From contig JANBPU010000001.1 of assembly GCA_027575805.1 (NCBI GenBank), positions 186,001 through 250,000 on the forward strand: a DNA stretch of 64,000 bases, written 5' to 3'. The position numbers and the translations under genes are program-made. The DNA comes from Mycoemilia scoparia. Taxonomy: Eukaryota; Kickxellomycota; Kickxellomycetes; Kickxellales; Kickxellaceae. Positions 33,719 through 47,300 of this stretch are shown here, piece after piece (the stretch's first letter is position 1; each line of letters begins with the position of its first letter). A model generated the notes under the pieces. The model did not search any database and was not told where the DNA came from. It saw only the letters and a program-made list of their open reading frames with translations.

Positions 33719-36700
33719 TCAAAGCTCGTCTCTTGGTGCTTGATCTTTCAAATCCTTTGGTGGTGGTGGCAGTGCTTCTTCATTTGGTTTCTTATTGTCA
33801 TTGCCACTAGAGCTCGTGCTGGAATCGGAATCGATATTGCCATCGTTATTGTAGAGCTCTCTTGTAAACTGTGCGATCTCTTGATCATACTTTTCCCATT
33901 CAGGCAAAAGCCTGCGAGCTCGATCAAGCTTGGGCTCCTTGGTCATTGGGTTATTACAAAGGTCAATGGTCTTTGCCTTTGCTAGACCCTCATCGGCACA
34001 CCATGTCTCGCACCATAGCCATTCTTGAGGCAAGGAGTATATTGGCACGCTGTGCTGGATATTGTTGGGCAAGTCCTGGTCAAGATTGGCAAGGGAATTG
34101 GAGTCCTGCGAGAGAGCTTGGTACTGTCCTCTTATAATATCGCCAGCAGCCATCATCCGGAATCTTTGGAGGTCAACTACATAGAGAGCGGAAATGTGAT
34201 AGGGTTTTCCTTTTAGGTGGTTCTTCCAGTAGCCAACCTTCCAGAAACGGAAACCATCAATTTCCTCACGATCATCGCAGAAAGGAACATAACCATATGG
34301 CGCGCCCTTCAAATCCATATCAGCGAGCTCTTGTAAATCAGCACGAACAATTTGGTCAGCATCAACAAATATTACCCTGTCCAAGTCTAGAGGGAACAAT
34401 ACGTCCAAAAAGAGAATCTTGTAGCCCCAGATGGTTCGCTGTTTCTCTGTCTCAGAGTGCAGCCAATGAGGCCATTTGTATGTTACAAGCTCAACTTCAA
34501 AGTTGTACTGCTTGGCCATCTGTGGTATGAACTCCTTGAATGAAGGGGACATAAAATTTTCGATTAGCCAAAACTTGACCTGACTTTCGGTGTTGTTCAG
34601 AACACTGAGAATCATAATCGACATTAGGCGCTCATAAAGATGGCCAGATGCAACAGCAAAGATGTTGAGCTTCTTTTTGGAGACCACGCTCTTTTGGGAA
34701 TCTCCTGATCCTACAGCGCCCTTAACTTTGTTCCACCACCCGGATAGGCTGGACTTTTTATCATCTTGGTGATCTTTTTTGTCGTCTGACGCTGTTTCAT
34801 CAGAAAGTAGAGAAGCCATCTCTTTTCCAGGCCGCTTCTTGACGAAAATGTAAGCAGTGGTCCCACTGAAAGAGGTCAAGGCTATCTTTTTGGGATGTTT
34901 GGTTATCGAGATATCTTTTTGGGTCCGTATGCTCCCGTAGTCAAACTCGCCTCGATTTATGCTGTGGAGTTCGTAAATATCCAGAGATGAGCCGGGCCTT
35001 ATAGAAAAGGTCCAGATACCGGGGTTGGCCTGAAGTTGCAAGTACCCGTAGTTGGCCATAACTATTGTGTCAGTTTGGTTTGGCTCAGATTGTGTTCCAA
35101 GCTGAATTTGGAGTCCTCGGGGTGGCCTAAAGTCAGTAGGATCAATACAGTGGCCCTCTACAAGCAGGTGCTTTAATTGATACATTGCATGAATAGCAGG
35201 CTTCTGGCCTGTAAGCTTTCCAAGCCGAATATTGTCAAGATCGTGGACTGAGCTAATGGGTGCAACAAGCCATGAGCTTGGCGTTTCCATACCAAGAGTA
35301 TAAAGAGGCTCCTTGGGTAGCTTGCTAAACTGAACTGCTGGAGTATAATGGGTGCCAGACGTTATGTCGAAGACAGGCTGAGTGCTGATAGAGTAACGAT
35401 AAAACCTGTTAAGGGGAAGTTCGGTATACTTTGGTAAAGGGTTGAGCCAAACTTCGACTGACACGCCACTCAATTCGGAAATTGCTTTCAGAATTGAGGA
35501 CCATTTTTGAGCATCCTTGCTAAGGGGGTCAAATATTGCCTGAACTCGAGCATTAGAACTAAGAGGATCTCCGATGGTAAAGTGTAATTCACTGTGCTTT
35601 GACAGCGCATGGCCAAGATCCAGCCGCGGTTCATCTGGCTGGCTTTTGAGTATGTCTTCAGATTGATGTGAGATGGAGCAAAACGACACAACAGATGATG
35701 CCTTCATTATTAGGTCAGAGTACTGCCTATTTGTCATTGCGTCCCTCTTTTCACCAAGTCCAGTGAGTATCTTAGAGTCGATGCCATTCGCAATCTTTGC
35801 TTCTTCTAGTTGGACCAATTCTATAAAGGCATTTTCGTCAAAATAGTCACTGGTTGAAATTCTGGGCAAAACACGCCCATTGCAGACAACAGTGTGGAGT
35901 TCAGGCGAAATGTCAACGCCAAGTTCCTGGATGCCTTTAAGTTGTTGCAAATAGTAGGCGCTAGCTACATCCTTCATGTCCTCAATACTATCATCAGATG
36001 TTAACGCTTTGAATTTACTAAATACTTCCCTTGCAGTCTCAGAAGAGTGTTGAGAATGGCTTTCATAGATACTGGCAGCATCATCATCATCATCATTCTC
36101 CAAGTAACCGAGAGCATATGCAGCAGCTGTATTTTCATCAACAAGCTGAGCCTGTGAAGCAATGTTGTAAAGACCAACAGCAACATCACTTTTATACTCA
36201 GCTTCATCTTCTGAAAATCCATCCTGATTATCATTTGGATTCTTGGGTGAATCTATGTGTATCAATGCAACACGCACAGTGCCAAGCCTTTTGGCTGCCA
36301 AGAGGGCTGCGATAGCTAGCCTTTTTCCTGACTTTGACTCAAGATCAGTAACTATATGCAAAGTAGACTTCATGGGACCATTCTCGTATGAATGAGATAA
36401 AAAGTATTGTGTGTCAGAAAGCCAGGATTTTGCAGTGATATCGCTTAGATCGACAAACTTGGCCGGATTGGTATCGCTTGGGTGGACCAATGAGTTCCGA
36501 GACTTGAGGACTCCAGGTCGAGAAAGTATGTAGTCGTATATATTTGTCTTTTTGGTGATCATACCTCGATAGTGCAGACGAGCAACAAGGTCACAGGCCT
36601 CCTGGTACAGATTTACAATCTGCCTTTTAAAGCTTCCTTCAAGAGGAGTCATCATACCATTAGAGAATGACACGCCGGTAGGGTGTTGAGCCTTGAGGAG

Positions 36701-38833
36701 TCCTAGACGCTTGTTAAAACCTATAGCCTTTTCATAGAGTTTAGAGTATTCCTTGTCATCGCTAACAATGTCCTCCCAATCCAAATATTCCTTTTTTTTG
36801 CCTGGATTACTCTTTATCCATTTCTTGTATTGAGCCTTTGCGGTAGCAACTACTGAATCCGGCGTATCATCGCCCTTGATGTGGTCAGAAAGTTGTGTAA
36901 AGAAACTGACTGTAGCTTTGAGCCCACTGTTTAATCTCAAGTAGTGGAAGACGCGAGCCATAATGTTAGTTGGAGCCTTTCCTTCAATATGATCTATGAG
37001 AGGCACAAATCCAGTTCTCATGGGAAACCCATTCTTTATATTATTAGACATGTCTCCGACTAGACCAACCCCGATTGGGGTGGAAAAGTCAACGGCAAAT
37101 AGTAGATGGCAGATATTGTATCTGATCCTTGTTAACTGGCCAAAGTAATTGGGTTGGTAAAGTATTTTGAGGTCTTTTGGCCACTCTTTATACCTTGAAT
37201 CGCGCTCCAAATCATTCATCCACATAACAACATTTCCGCCTTCATGAATATCTCGTGTGTCAAATCTCTCGCCAACACTCTCTTCATCACCAGATTTTGC
37301 TTTTTCCTTGCCTGACATTAATAGCTTTGTGCTCTCAGAAGCACTAAGCCCCAGATCTTGCAGAGACATTGAGGCTCTGCTTTCAACGCTCAAGATTTCT
37401 AGTATCCTGTAAAGCAGCAGAAAAAGGCCCTTTGAATAGACGCGCATGGAGGAATTCATAATAATACTTGTAATAAAAGCATCTGCACTATACCTAAATG
37501 GATCAATGTTGCTTGACGGAATAGAGTGGCCGTTGATGGTTAATGTGTTTGAAAATGGTGTCTCTTGGAGCAATTTCCAGGCCTTCTTGTATTTATCATC
37601 AACAGGCAATCTTGAAAGCTGGTGTGCATACTTTGGAAAGTCCTGCGATAGACCAACAAGTGTGCCAAGCTTGTCTTCGCTTTCCATGATCTTTTTCAGG
37701 GCTTGGAAGCCCATATCTTTGATGCCAGAGCTGTTTATAGGTTTGATAACTGGTTCGTCCTGCAAACCAAATAAGTCGAATTCAGACAAAGGATCTTGCT
37801 TGCCAACAGAAAACTTCTTTGAGTCCAAATCTATATATATAGATATATAACATACTTATTTCATTAAAAATAAGCTACGGTGCGGAATTTTAGCATTCAA
37901 GCAACTGATAACATGCCTTTAGTGTATATGTTACGATCATCATCAACCTTGTACTCAGTGCTCTTTAGTGTCATTTCAACGCCATACCCAGACAACTGAG
38001 TGTCTCTAACTGAGCTGATTTTTCGTGTTGGAGGGCGGAAGCGAACGGTGTACGTAAACCCAAGCTCGCTAGATATATGGTTAAGGTAGTCAAGGAAACC
38101 AGGAACGACGTCGGTTTGAAGATCCGTGTATAGCACCAGGGGAGCCACATCTGTTTTTATCTTTGCAGAAAACGTATGGTCTATGTCCAAAGATTCTGGT
38201 AGCGTCTTTGGGTCCTTAATGTATGTTGACCCATAAAAAGTCTCCGTTTCGATAAGCTCCTTTAGCGTATCGACACTACATGCCTGTTTGTCTTTCCATT
38301 GCACCCATGATGAACAACTAGAATCAAAACCATCGCCCAGCACAGAAGCCATGGTGCTGTTGACATCGTTTTGGTAGTAGTGGTATTGTGCCTGAATGAC
38401 AGGGCTCTTGCTATGAAGTGCAAGGCTGAAGTTGAGCAATGATAGCTGTGTCTGATCACGTACAAACTGCTCTTTTTCTATAATGTCCATAGCATTCTTA
38501 TACACCTCCTCATCCCTAAGATCAAGCCAAGTAGGGTTCTTCGATACTTGGCTTATAAACGGCAAAAATGCTGTTCTGTTGAATTCCCAAATATTTTCCC
38601 TATTGGATACACAAGATGCACATATGCAATATGTATTAGAAGCTATATATTAAGCTCTTTTGTTACCTATGTTTAAATTGCATGCCTTATACTTACGCTA
38701 TTTCAAGGGTAAGAGGCGGAGCACCAAATGCACTGTTGAGTTCCACATATACCGGAGGAGAAGCCCCAGAAGATAAAGCCAAAGCTATTTCAAAGCTTGT
38801 GCATATACATGCTAGCCATGAAATCAGGCGCAT
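33719..38833 (-). CDS. UGGT1: UDP-glucose:glycoprotein glucosyltransferase
   Basis: On the minus strand, exons 38833-38697, 38599-37935 and 37830-33719 give 1637 residues; introns are 97 nt (GTAAGT) and 104 nt (GTAACA). UGGT is the ER lumenal folding sensor that reglucosylates N-glycans of misfolded glycoproteins for another calnexin cycle. An N-terminal signal peptide (MRLISWLACICTSFEIALA) is followed by four thioredoxin-like domains, then beta-sandwiches (STPIGVGLVGD, VEGHCIDPTDFRPPRGLQ, DTIVMANYGYLQLQANPG). The GT24 catalytic domain starts at about residue 1319, with the metal-binding VDADQIVRADL near 1424, NLDQDLPNN and QEWLWCETWC. The C-terminus ends in a Ser/Asn/Pro-rich tail and RDEL, an ER-retrieval signal. 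Length matches the family. It is head-to-head with VMS1. The exon 2/3 join (giving His at the junction) is the least certain splice. Confidence 0.95.
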
Positions 38834-39104
38834 CTTTAGTTAAATGCCAAATTTAAACAGAGGTAATAAAGGAGTATTCGCATCAGTATTTGGGCCATCC
38901 TCATGTTTTGACAAAACACAGCCCAAATACCATACATACAAATACTGATCAATCACCCCTCATACATTTTGATCTACTATTCAAGTTACACACACACACT
39001 TGCACAGAATTTAACTGCTATTTAAGTCGTTTTTAAAGGTAGCATTTCTTTTGATCAATAACACTACTGCATTTTGAATTTCGTACTTATTGGTTTTTTG
39101 AATT
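38834..39104. promoter_or_regulatory. Bidirectional promoter, UGGT and VMS1
   Basis: 271 bp between the start codons of two divergently transcribed quality-control genes. It contains nested inverted repeats at 38882-38949 (listed separately) and a CA run at about 38989-38999. No match to the yeast unfolded-protein response element core CAGCGTG was seen on either strand. Confidence 0.6.
38882..38949. repeat. Nested inverted repeats in UGGT/VMS1 promoter
   Basis: Three inverted pairs overlap. ATCAGTATTT (38882-38891) pairs with AAATACTGAT (38940-38949). GTATTTGGGC (38886-38895) pairs with GCCCAAATAC (38921-38930). TGTTTTG (38904-38910) pairs with CAAAACA (38912-38918), around one central base. 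All are exact. The arms could be dimeric protein sites or form a hairpin in single strands. Confidence 0.85.
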
Positions 39105-41501
39105 ATGAGTGCAATTAATAGCTCGCCCTCTTCTGTATTCCATATACCAAAAGATCTGCTGGACTCACTGGTTCCTTGGGGAACAAACAGCGAGGAGGCC
39201 TCTCCAAAAGTGAACACTGACAAAACCACATCAATCACTGAAGGTAAGACCGCAATACACAATTTCTTTTCATATTCTGCTTAAAGTGCCCCCATTTGTA
39301 CGAGATTTTAATACTTTGGTAGTATATTTGTAGGCCTCGTAAAGCTTAAATTTTCAATTCCAGAGTCTCACAAAAATGAGACATTTATTGACCAAAAGCA
39401 TTTTGGAGAAGCACGTACAGCTGTTGCCGCATGTAGCACCTGCCAAATACAGTTTGATACCGTACAAGAACAGAGACTTCACTATAGAAGCTCATGGCAT
39501 GGGTTTAACACAAAAAACAAAGCCCTCAATCGCACTGAATTTGGCAGCGCAACTGGAAATGTGGCTACTAAATGGCAGCCTGTGAGTAGAGAGGAATACG
39601 AGGGAATAAAGTGCGAGGGTGATCCATCATCTGCCCAATCACAAGCAAGAGTAGACTCATCTGCATCTGTGACAGGCAATAAGACTCCTTCTAAAACTCT
39701 ATCAGATAATTCAATAAGCTCACTTGCAAGCACCACGCTGGTAGATGATTGGAGATCGGAGGTTGATGATGTTGAAACTTCACGAATTTGGTTCTATGAG
39801 GGCCACAGTTTTGACAAAGATTCAGCTGGCAGGAAAAACGTCAGCCTATATGGTATACACAAGCAGGTACTTTTGGCTAGAAATCAGCGCCTACTTCATA
39901 CCAATAACAATGATTTAATTGAATTCCTGAAAGCCATGCAAATATCACCATCACCATCAACACCACCATCATCAACAATAACAGCAACGACCAAAAGCAA
40001 TACGCCCAGCCGGAATTGTAGCTACTGGATACTTTTAAGAGTCAGTGGTGGCCGCTTTGTGGGCGCTGTATTTGATAATTCAACTGGGAAAATGGCTACT
40101 CACAAGACATTTTCACGGTATACAACACGCCGAAAGCAAGGCGGATCACAGTCTGCAAACGATAATGCCAAGGGGCGTTTAGCTAAGAGCGCTGGCGCAC
40201 AGCTACGTAGAATGAATGAGCTGAAGTTGGTTGAAGATATTCAGGCCCTCCTAAAGCAATGGAAGCAATATTTCGATACTGCTACGCACATATTTGTCAG
40301 GGTATTCGGTGCAAACAAATATCAGCTACTTGGTGAAAATGGTGCCGGATTGGCCAAAAGTAAGCGAAGTGATATATACCGCATTACATTCAAATGCCTA
40401 ATATACAATATTTGTAACGCACTCGAGCATTATACATATATAGATGACCCTAGAATTCGCTCGTGTCCAAACCCTGTGGCCAGCTCTGATACTTTGGAAG
40501 ATCTATGCCAAGCATACTATACATTACAATCAGTCAAAGTGAAAACTGTAGAACTGAGACACTTTGAGAAGTACAATAGTACTACCGATACTACGTGCTC
40601 TCAAAATAAGCAGAAGACCACTACCACCAGTAATGGATACGTTAGTGGCAAAGATAGTACAAGTGACCATGAATCTGAGTCCGAAAAATATTATGATAGC
40701 GAATCTACACTTGATCCAGAACCACATCCAGATCTGGTTGCATTTTTGTATACTGCAGCAGGTAAGATAAGAAACTCCAAACTTTCTGACAAAAAGGTCC
40801 TGGAGTTCCTAAAATCAAATGTTGACAAGCTCATTGATGCATTCCTTGACCCGGCTTTGGAGCTTCGGTATCTCAAAGATATTGGTGAGAATGACCCTTC
40901 GAAAACACCAACACTTTTGCATCTTGCATCCAAGCACGGCCGCCACCCCATTATACCATTTCTTCTAGATAATGGTGACGACCCTAAGATCACAAATGGC
41001 CATCCGCCGCTATTTGCTGCTGGTAAAACTCCATACGAGATTTCAAAGAATCGTGAAACAAGAGATGCGTTTAGGAGATACCGCGCAGACCACGAAGAAG
41101 ATGAAGACTGTCTTGACTGGGCTGCGGCTCGAATTCCCCAGGGTCTGACAAAAGATCAAGAGATGGAAAGGGACAGACGAGAAAGGGAAAAGAAGGAGCG
41201 CAACGAATTAAAGAGAAAGGAGAGAGAAATGAAAAGGCTTTTGGAAAGTGATTCATCAAGTAAGGGTGAAACTTTAAACGAACAACCCAAACAGACTATT
41301 CAAACAATTCTCTCACAAACTAATACGATTCCTGAGGATTGGAGACGTCGTGGCAATGTACTTGGTGGCTCAACCGTAAATGTAACAACAACACATAGAC
41401 CTAATAGACCTGTATCTCCAGAAACCCTGAGGAGAATTAATCGCGAATTATCTGCCAAGGCAATCGATGAGAGGATAAGGAGAATGAAGAATCCCTGCTG
41501 A
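39105..41501 (+). CDS. VMS1: Vms1/ANKZF1-type peptidyl-tRNA endonuclease
   Basis: Exons 39105-39243 and 39364-41501 (120-nt intron, donor GTAAGA, acceptor CCAG) give 758 residues. Vms1 releases nascent chains from stalled 60S ribosomes by cutting the tRNA, and links to Cdc48. The N-terminus has VFHIPKDLLDSLVP. A C2H2 zinc finger at about 69-97 reads CSTCQIQFDTVQEQRLHYRS with the second His in WHGF. The VLRF1 domain follows at about 264-400, with RKQGGSQSANDNAKG near 303 carrying the catalytic Gln of the GGSQ loop. Ankyrin repeats lie at about 560-620. A basic helix (RREREKKERNELKRKERE, about 650-670) resembles a Cdc48/VCP-interacting motif. All parts needed for activity appear present. Confidence 0.95.
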
Positions 41502-41687
41502 GCATTCTCTTTTTATTACAGTCGATTACTACCGTATAGTTTTTATTGCAACTTTGATTTTGTCTTTGGCAAAAATCTACTCTAAACCCATAATTTATTA
41601 GAAAATTATTTTGGTATTTAAATTTTTTGTTATGTCTTTAAACCTACAATAAGGCAATATAAATTCTTTGAATCGGATGCAAATATA

Positions 41688-43496
41688 ATGGATCTTATAG
41701 GAGGCTACAATTCGTCCGATGAAGAATCGATCACAAAGCCACCTACTACCGTAAAAAAGATCAAAGTTGAAAGCGCCCCAGATGTTGGATTAGAGGTATA
41801 CTCCCCGGCTATATATTGTCATTGATGACCAGAATCGTGTTTAGAAAAATAAAACATCACAACAATTAACATGGCCACTTTTTTTCAATTTTAGGACTTG
41901 GATCATGAAAAGAATATCTACTTGAATCCGACAGAAAAGCAGATTTCAGTCAACCTTCCCTATAGCGTTATAACTAGAAAGCAAGTTGGTCCAGAAAATC
42001 CATATGGAACAGAAAAAGAGCAACAAAACATTATCACTGGCCATGTAGAGAAAGATAAACTTTCTGAGCATGATTTCAGAAAACAAAACTATACATTTAT
42101 GGCCCAGGAATTTGCACAGGATCCTTCGCTAAGCGCATCAGGAGAAATCGGACATGGCTTGGTGAATACCGGATATGTTGGGAATATTGAAAAGATAGTG
42201 GAATCTGGAGCCAACAAGGATGGCACCAAAAAATTCAAAAACAACCAGCACCTAAAGCGTAAGAATAAAGGAAACTCATCGGTTTTGGAAGGTGACGGTG
42301 CATATCTTGGGCCATGGGCTGGGTATGAGAACGATACAAAGGGACAATTGACTGGACCAACCTCTGAGGAGATTGCTGCAAGAGATGCACTGTCTCAGAG
42401 TGGAACCTCTGCTTCAGCACTTGGCAGTGGCACGGCATTCACAGTTAAAGAAAACGAAGAAAAGACAATATTCCATGGCAAATCGAGAGTCGACTACCAA
42501 GGAAGGACATATATTTACCCACCAATGGATGTTCAGAACAGCCGGCTCAACTTCTCCTTGGAACCTGGATCGCAAACATGCCGAGTGCCTACCAAGGTTA
42601 CACACTCCTGGACTGCCCACAATAAAGGAGTTAGCTCAATCAAATTCTTTCCAAAAACTGGGCATCTGCTGCTCTCGTCTGGTATGGACGGAATGGTCAA
42701 ACTCTGGGATTGCTACCATGGCCAGCCACTTCTGCGGACGTTCTTGGGCCACACTAAGGCAGTGCGCGACGTCACATTTGATCCAAATGATGGGCTCCAC
42801 TTCCTTTCGACTTCCTATGACAAGTACGTGAAGCTTTGGGATACTGAGACTGGGCAATGTGTAGGAAGATTTAATTCGGGAAAGATGCCAATAGTGTCTC
42901 GATTCAATCCTGATAAACCACACTTATTTTTAGCTGGCCAGATGGACAAGAAGATTGTCCAGTGGGACACCCGGTCAAATGAGATAGTCCAAGAATATGA
43001 TGAGCATATGGGGGCCGTCAATACGATTACATTTGTCGATGAGAACCGGCGGTTTGTAACAACCAGCGACGATAAAGCAATGCGTGCCTGGGAATTTGAC
43101 ATCCCTGTGACCATAAAGCTTGTGGCAGATCCAAGCATGCACTCAATGCCGGCAGTCGCGCTCCATCCAAATCAAAAGTGGTTGGCATGCCAGAGCTTGG
43201 ACAACCAAATCCTGGTCTGGGGAGCTACAGACCGTTTCCGCCAGAACAGAAAGAAAATGTTTACAGGTCACCTGGTGGCTGGCTATGCTTGTGAACTCTC
43301 GTTCTCTCCTGATGGACAGTTTATCACATCTGGCGATTCAGAGGGAAGAGTGTGGGCCTGGGACTGGAAGACGTGTCGCGTAGTACGTAAATTCAAAGCT
43401 CATGATTCAGTAACAATAGGCTGTCAATGGCATCCGCTAGAACAAAGCCGAATGGCCACATGTAGCTGGGACGGGAAGATCAAATATTGGGAGTGA
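41688..43496 (+). CDS. PRP17: Pre-mRNA splicing factor Prp17/Cdc40
   Basis: Exons 41688-41795 and 41895-43496 (99-nt intron, donor GTATAC, acceptor TTTAG) give 569 residues. Prp17 acts in the second catalytic step of splicing in the spliceosome. The start MDLIGGYNSSDEES matches the family's MDLI.GY.SSDEE. The middle carries GDGAYLGPWAGYENDT (about 175-190) and EKTIFHGKSRVDYQGRTYI. A seven-bladed WD40 propeller occupies about 270-569 (SSIKFFPKTGHLLLSSGMDG, VKLWDTETGQCVGRF, SRMATCSWDGKIKYWE). Length is close to human CDC40 (579 aa). Phase-0 intron; the short first exon holds the 5' 36 codons. Confidence 0.96.
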
Positions 43497-44368
43497 CAGT
43501 ATTGGTTTTCTCGCCATTGTTTATTTGTTTGTTTAGTACCTTCAGCCCCCCTGTCTTTGTATGGAATCTGTCAAAACACAATAAACCACACTTCCCCAGA
43601 TGACAAAATACTAATTTAGCAGAGATGCTGTTGTGCCTGTTTTGCTGCCAGCATTGTTTTTGGAATGACATTCCTCACACAGCAATCCATGTGTAATGCA
43701 TCAACTCACTAAACAATCACTGAGGAGACTGAGTTTTTTTGGGCTTGGTGCAACATAGCCCATGCTTTGTACACCTGTTTCCCTTTTCGCATTTGGGGCT
43801 ATCATTTTTTTACATCGACGCAGCCTGACTATTGACGGTCGAAAATGAATTTAGCCATTTAGATAAAAAAGTATTCATCTCACAGTCGTGGTCTTCTGCA
43901 ACACCTCAATTGTAAACAGCAGTTTACCCTTCATCAATTGGCGACCCTACGCCCTCTCTGCTGTTTGCAGAACCAGGAACCTTTTGCTTCTTTTCTCCCA
44001 ACCACCTTTACTTTATATTGAAAACAGGCCTTGATGATCTTTAACCTTTCTGATTCTACTATCTATTTTTGATTTTGCTACACTTTATCCTACATACTAT
44101 CTTTTATCACTATCCGGAAGGACATCAAAGTAAGAAGAGCACTCGTTTGATGTGCGCGCATCCTCTTTTGTTTGCAAGAGATTGGTTAATAAAGGCATTG
44201 TTTCTGTACTTGAATAGGTCGTTTAACAATCTATATTGTTTGTCCAGAATCCATCAGACATCTATACAAATACTTGTCGTTCTGGCCGTGTGAGCCTTGC
44301 TGGCCCCTGTTTATAGGTAGATAACACCCGTGGCATACGATAGCACTACTGGCTCTCAAGGTTCTACC
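43497..44368. other. Intergenic and probable long 5' leader of kinesin gene
   Basis: About 870 bp. The first 150 bp are PRP17 3' sequence. The right half is pyrimidine-rich, and a donor-like CAAAGTAAGA at about 44124-44133 with an acceptor-like TTTATAG ending at 44316 would fit a 5'-UTR intron. A stop codon at 44318-44320 closes the kinesin frame upstream of its first ATG. No gene, RNA or element copy was seen. Confidence 0.5.
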
Positions 44369-47300
44369 ATGATTCCTGTAAAAAGTATCAAAACAAAAGT
44401 ACGGACGATGTCAGGCTCGTCAGGGTTGTCGGACACCAGTACATCTTCGTCTCCTGCGTCACTGTTTAGCCCAAGCGGAAGATTGCCAACAGTGCCCCAG
44501 GATGAATCTTTGGAAACCACAGCCGTGAAAGTGGCTGTGAGAGTGCGTCCCCTCACAGTTGAAATGGATGAAATGTTCCAGAGTCCCCGCAGTTCCATAT
44601 CTAGCGATCAGCGCTCAGATCCCTCCACACCAACATCGTCAACAAGTTCGACGCCACCAGTGTCAACATTACCCATCAACTGTATTCAAGTCCTCAGTGA
44701 TCACAATGCCATAAGGGTTATGGCGCCACACCTTCCAAACTCAGCAAGTCACCAGACTGTCAACGCGCTCAGGTCGCCTGGCACAAACAATATTTCCGGT
44801 CTTCCAAAACATTTTGCCTGTGACTATGCATTTGATTCTCAAACTAGACAAAAGCAATTATATGACACAGCGGTCTCCCCGCTTGTTGACAGATTTATCC
44901 AAGGATACAACGCCACCATTCTTGCCTACGGACAGACATGTTCAGGGAAAACCCATACAATGGGCACAAACATTTCTACACGGTCCGATGATCAAGGAAT
45001 TATCCCGCGGGCTATTCGTCACATATTCTCTGAGGTCTTTCCTGGGAGGAGTGGCAGTCGTCTGGTTCGGCCAAAGGAAAATCGTGGCCGGTTTTCGCTG
45101 GTGGATCCAAGCTCGCTGTCATACTCTAGCATGAACGAGGTAGAGCTCAAGGTCAGCTACCTGGAGGTATACAATGAAGAGCTCATTGACCTCATTGCTG
45201 CCTCTATGGATGACTATTACCGGCCATCCATAGCTATTCGTGAGGACAGGGGCCAGATATTCTGGTCTGGTGTCCGAACTGCTGAGGTCAAGTCGCCATC
45301 AGAGGTCTTCAATGTACTCCATGATGGGTCTCTTCTACGACAGACCGGCCGAACATCCATGAATGTAAACTCATCTCGGTCGCATGCCATCTTTACTATG
45401 TATTTGACACAAAGGCATATGGCAAGCACCGGTGAAATCGAAGAAATTAACTCCAAGTTCCACTTTGTTGATCTTGCCGGATCTGAGAGACTCAAGCGGA
45501 CAAACTGTGTTGGCGAAAGAGCAAAAGAGGGGATATCCATAAATTCTGGCCTTCTGGCACTTGGCAATGTCATTTCTGCTCTCAGCGAGACTTCCCAAAA
45601 ATCGGGGCAGCAATATGTACCATACAGGGACTCAAAACTTACCCGCTTATTGCAGGATTCATTGGGCGGTAACTCTCAAACATTGCTTATTGCTTGCATA
45701 TCACCTTCGCATCACAACATATCAGAAACTGTAAATACATTAAAATATGCCTCTCGCACAAGAAAAATAAAGAACATGGCTCTTATAAATTCTGCAAAAA
45801 CAAGCGATGGTGATGTGGATGTCGAGCAGCTTCGTCAGCAAATATTATCTCTAAGCCAGGAGCTGCATTCGATAAAATCCAGCTACAATACACAACAAGG
45901 CCAAACGGACGATGGGATGGCTCCAATGTCGTCTAGTATGTCTTTCCCTGCATATGTATCTGCATTGCCTAGCAACAGCAACAATGCATCTCTGAGTGCA
46001 AAATCTTCGCAGCTGGAGATGCGAAATAAAGACTTGGAAGATGAGCTTGAACGGCTAAATGAGTCTTATTCTTCCCTTATGCTGAAGTTCAACGATGTCT
46101 GTGTTGAAATGGAAACAGCTCAGGCGAAATCTGTTGTCCAGGAGCAGAAAATCAGGGACCAAGAAAACAGGATATGTGAGATTACGGGGAAAACCCATTT
46201 GGTGCGTAAAAGAACCCAGAAGGATAGTGTCAAGGCCGCTCACTCGGTCGGCTCAAGTAATATTGGGAAGTTTCGTCGCCCAGAGTCTCATCGCCTCAAA
46301 TCTACATCGATCCAGAGCAAAAACTATAGTAAGAACAGCCTTTCAAAGCTGTCAGTTGGGGATGGCCGGCCCACTTCGAATCATGACAGGTTAAAAGCCA
46401 ATTCGCTGTTTATAAAAGGGCGGCCTGAATCTCTTTATTCAGATCGGGATAGCTTGCACTCAGAAAAACTCAGCACCGTGTCTCTTGCTGCTGATGACAT
46501 TTCGGGCATCATTGACGAGTACGATTCTGCAATCACAGACCTTGAAGCACAACTCAATATCTCAAACGAATCTCTGCGTGCTTGTCAAAATCAGTATCAG
46601 TACCAAGCATCTAAGTTGAAGCTTCTCGAAAACAACATGAAGTCGAAGGACGGCGAGATAGCCTCCCTACAGAAGCAGGTAGTTAAGCTTAAGACGGATA
46701 TCGAGCTTGAGGTAAAGAAAAGGGAGAATGTCCAGGCAGAATCCGACAGCACAAAGCATAATATTCCGGACAAAAATGACGATATGAGCAGGTCCAAAGC
46801 CCGGGTTTGGCGTACAGTGATGACTACAGCTTCCATGGCAGTCAGACGCATTCCAAAGCGAATTCTCAGCATCCCTGACTTGAAGGCTGCTAGGAACTCT
46901 TCTGAAAATAGTGGTATGATTACTGACAGGCACGCTGTTGCTTTGGAGCCAAGCAAGATGAGCAGACCATTGAGCTGGCATGTTCCGGCTGACGAAGACA
47001 ACAAATACCCTCGCCCTCAAAGCAGATCGCAAACTCGCGAAAAAACTATAAAGAAACAGTTCCGCGAAGCCAGTATGCTGTTAGAGGCCCCCAGCAAGGA
47101 AACTTCACTGGCCCTTGAAGCCTGTAAGCATAAGCTGTCCATTGCTGAAGAAAAGTACAAGAATGAAGCAATGCTTAGATCAAAGGCCGAGCAGAGAGAA
47201 AGGGACTTGAAGTCCTCTATTGAGAAGCTACAGTCTCAGCTCAAGACTAAAGAAGAATCCCTACAAGACCTAAAGAAGCAAAATGAGGAACTCAAAAACG

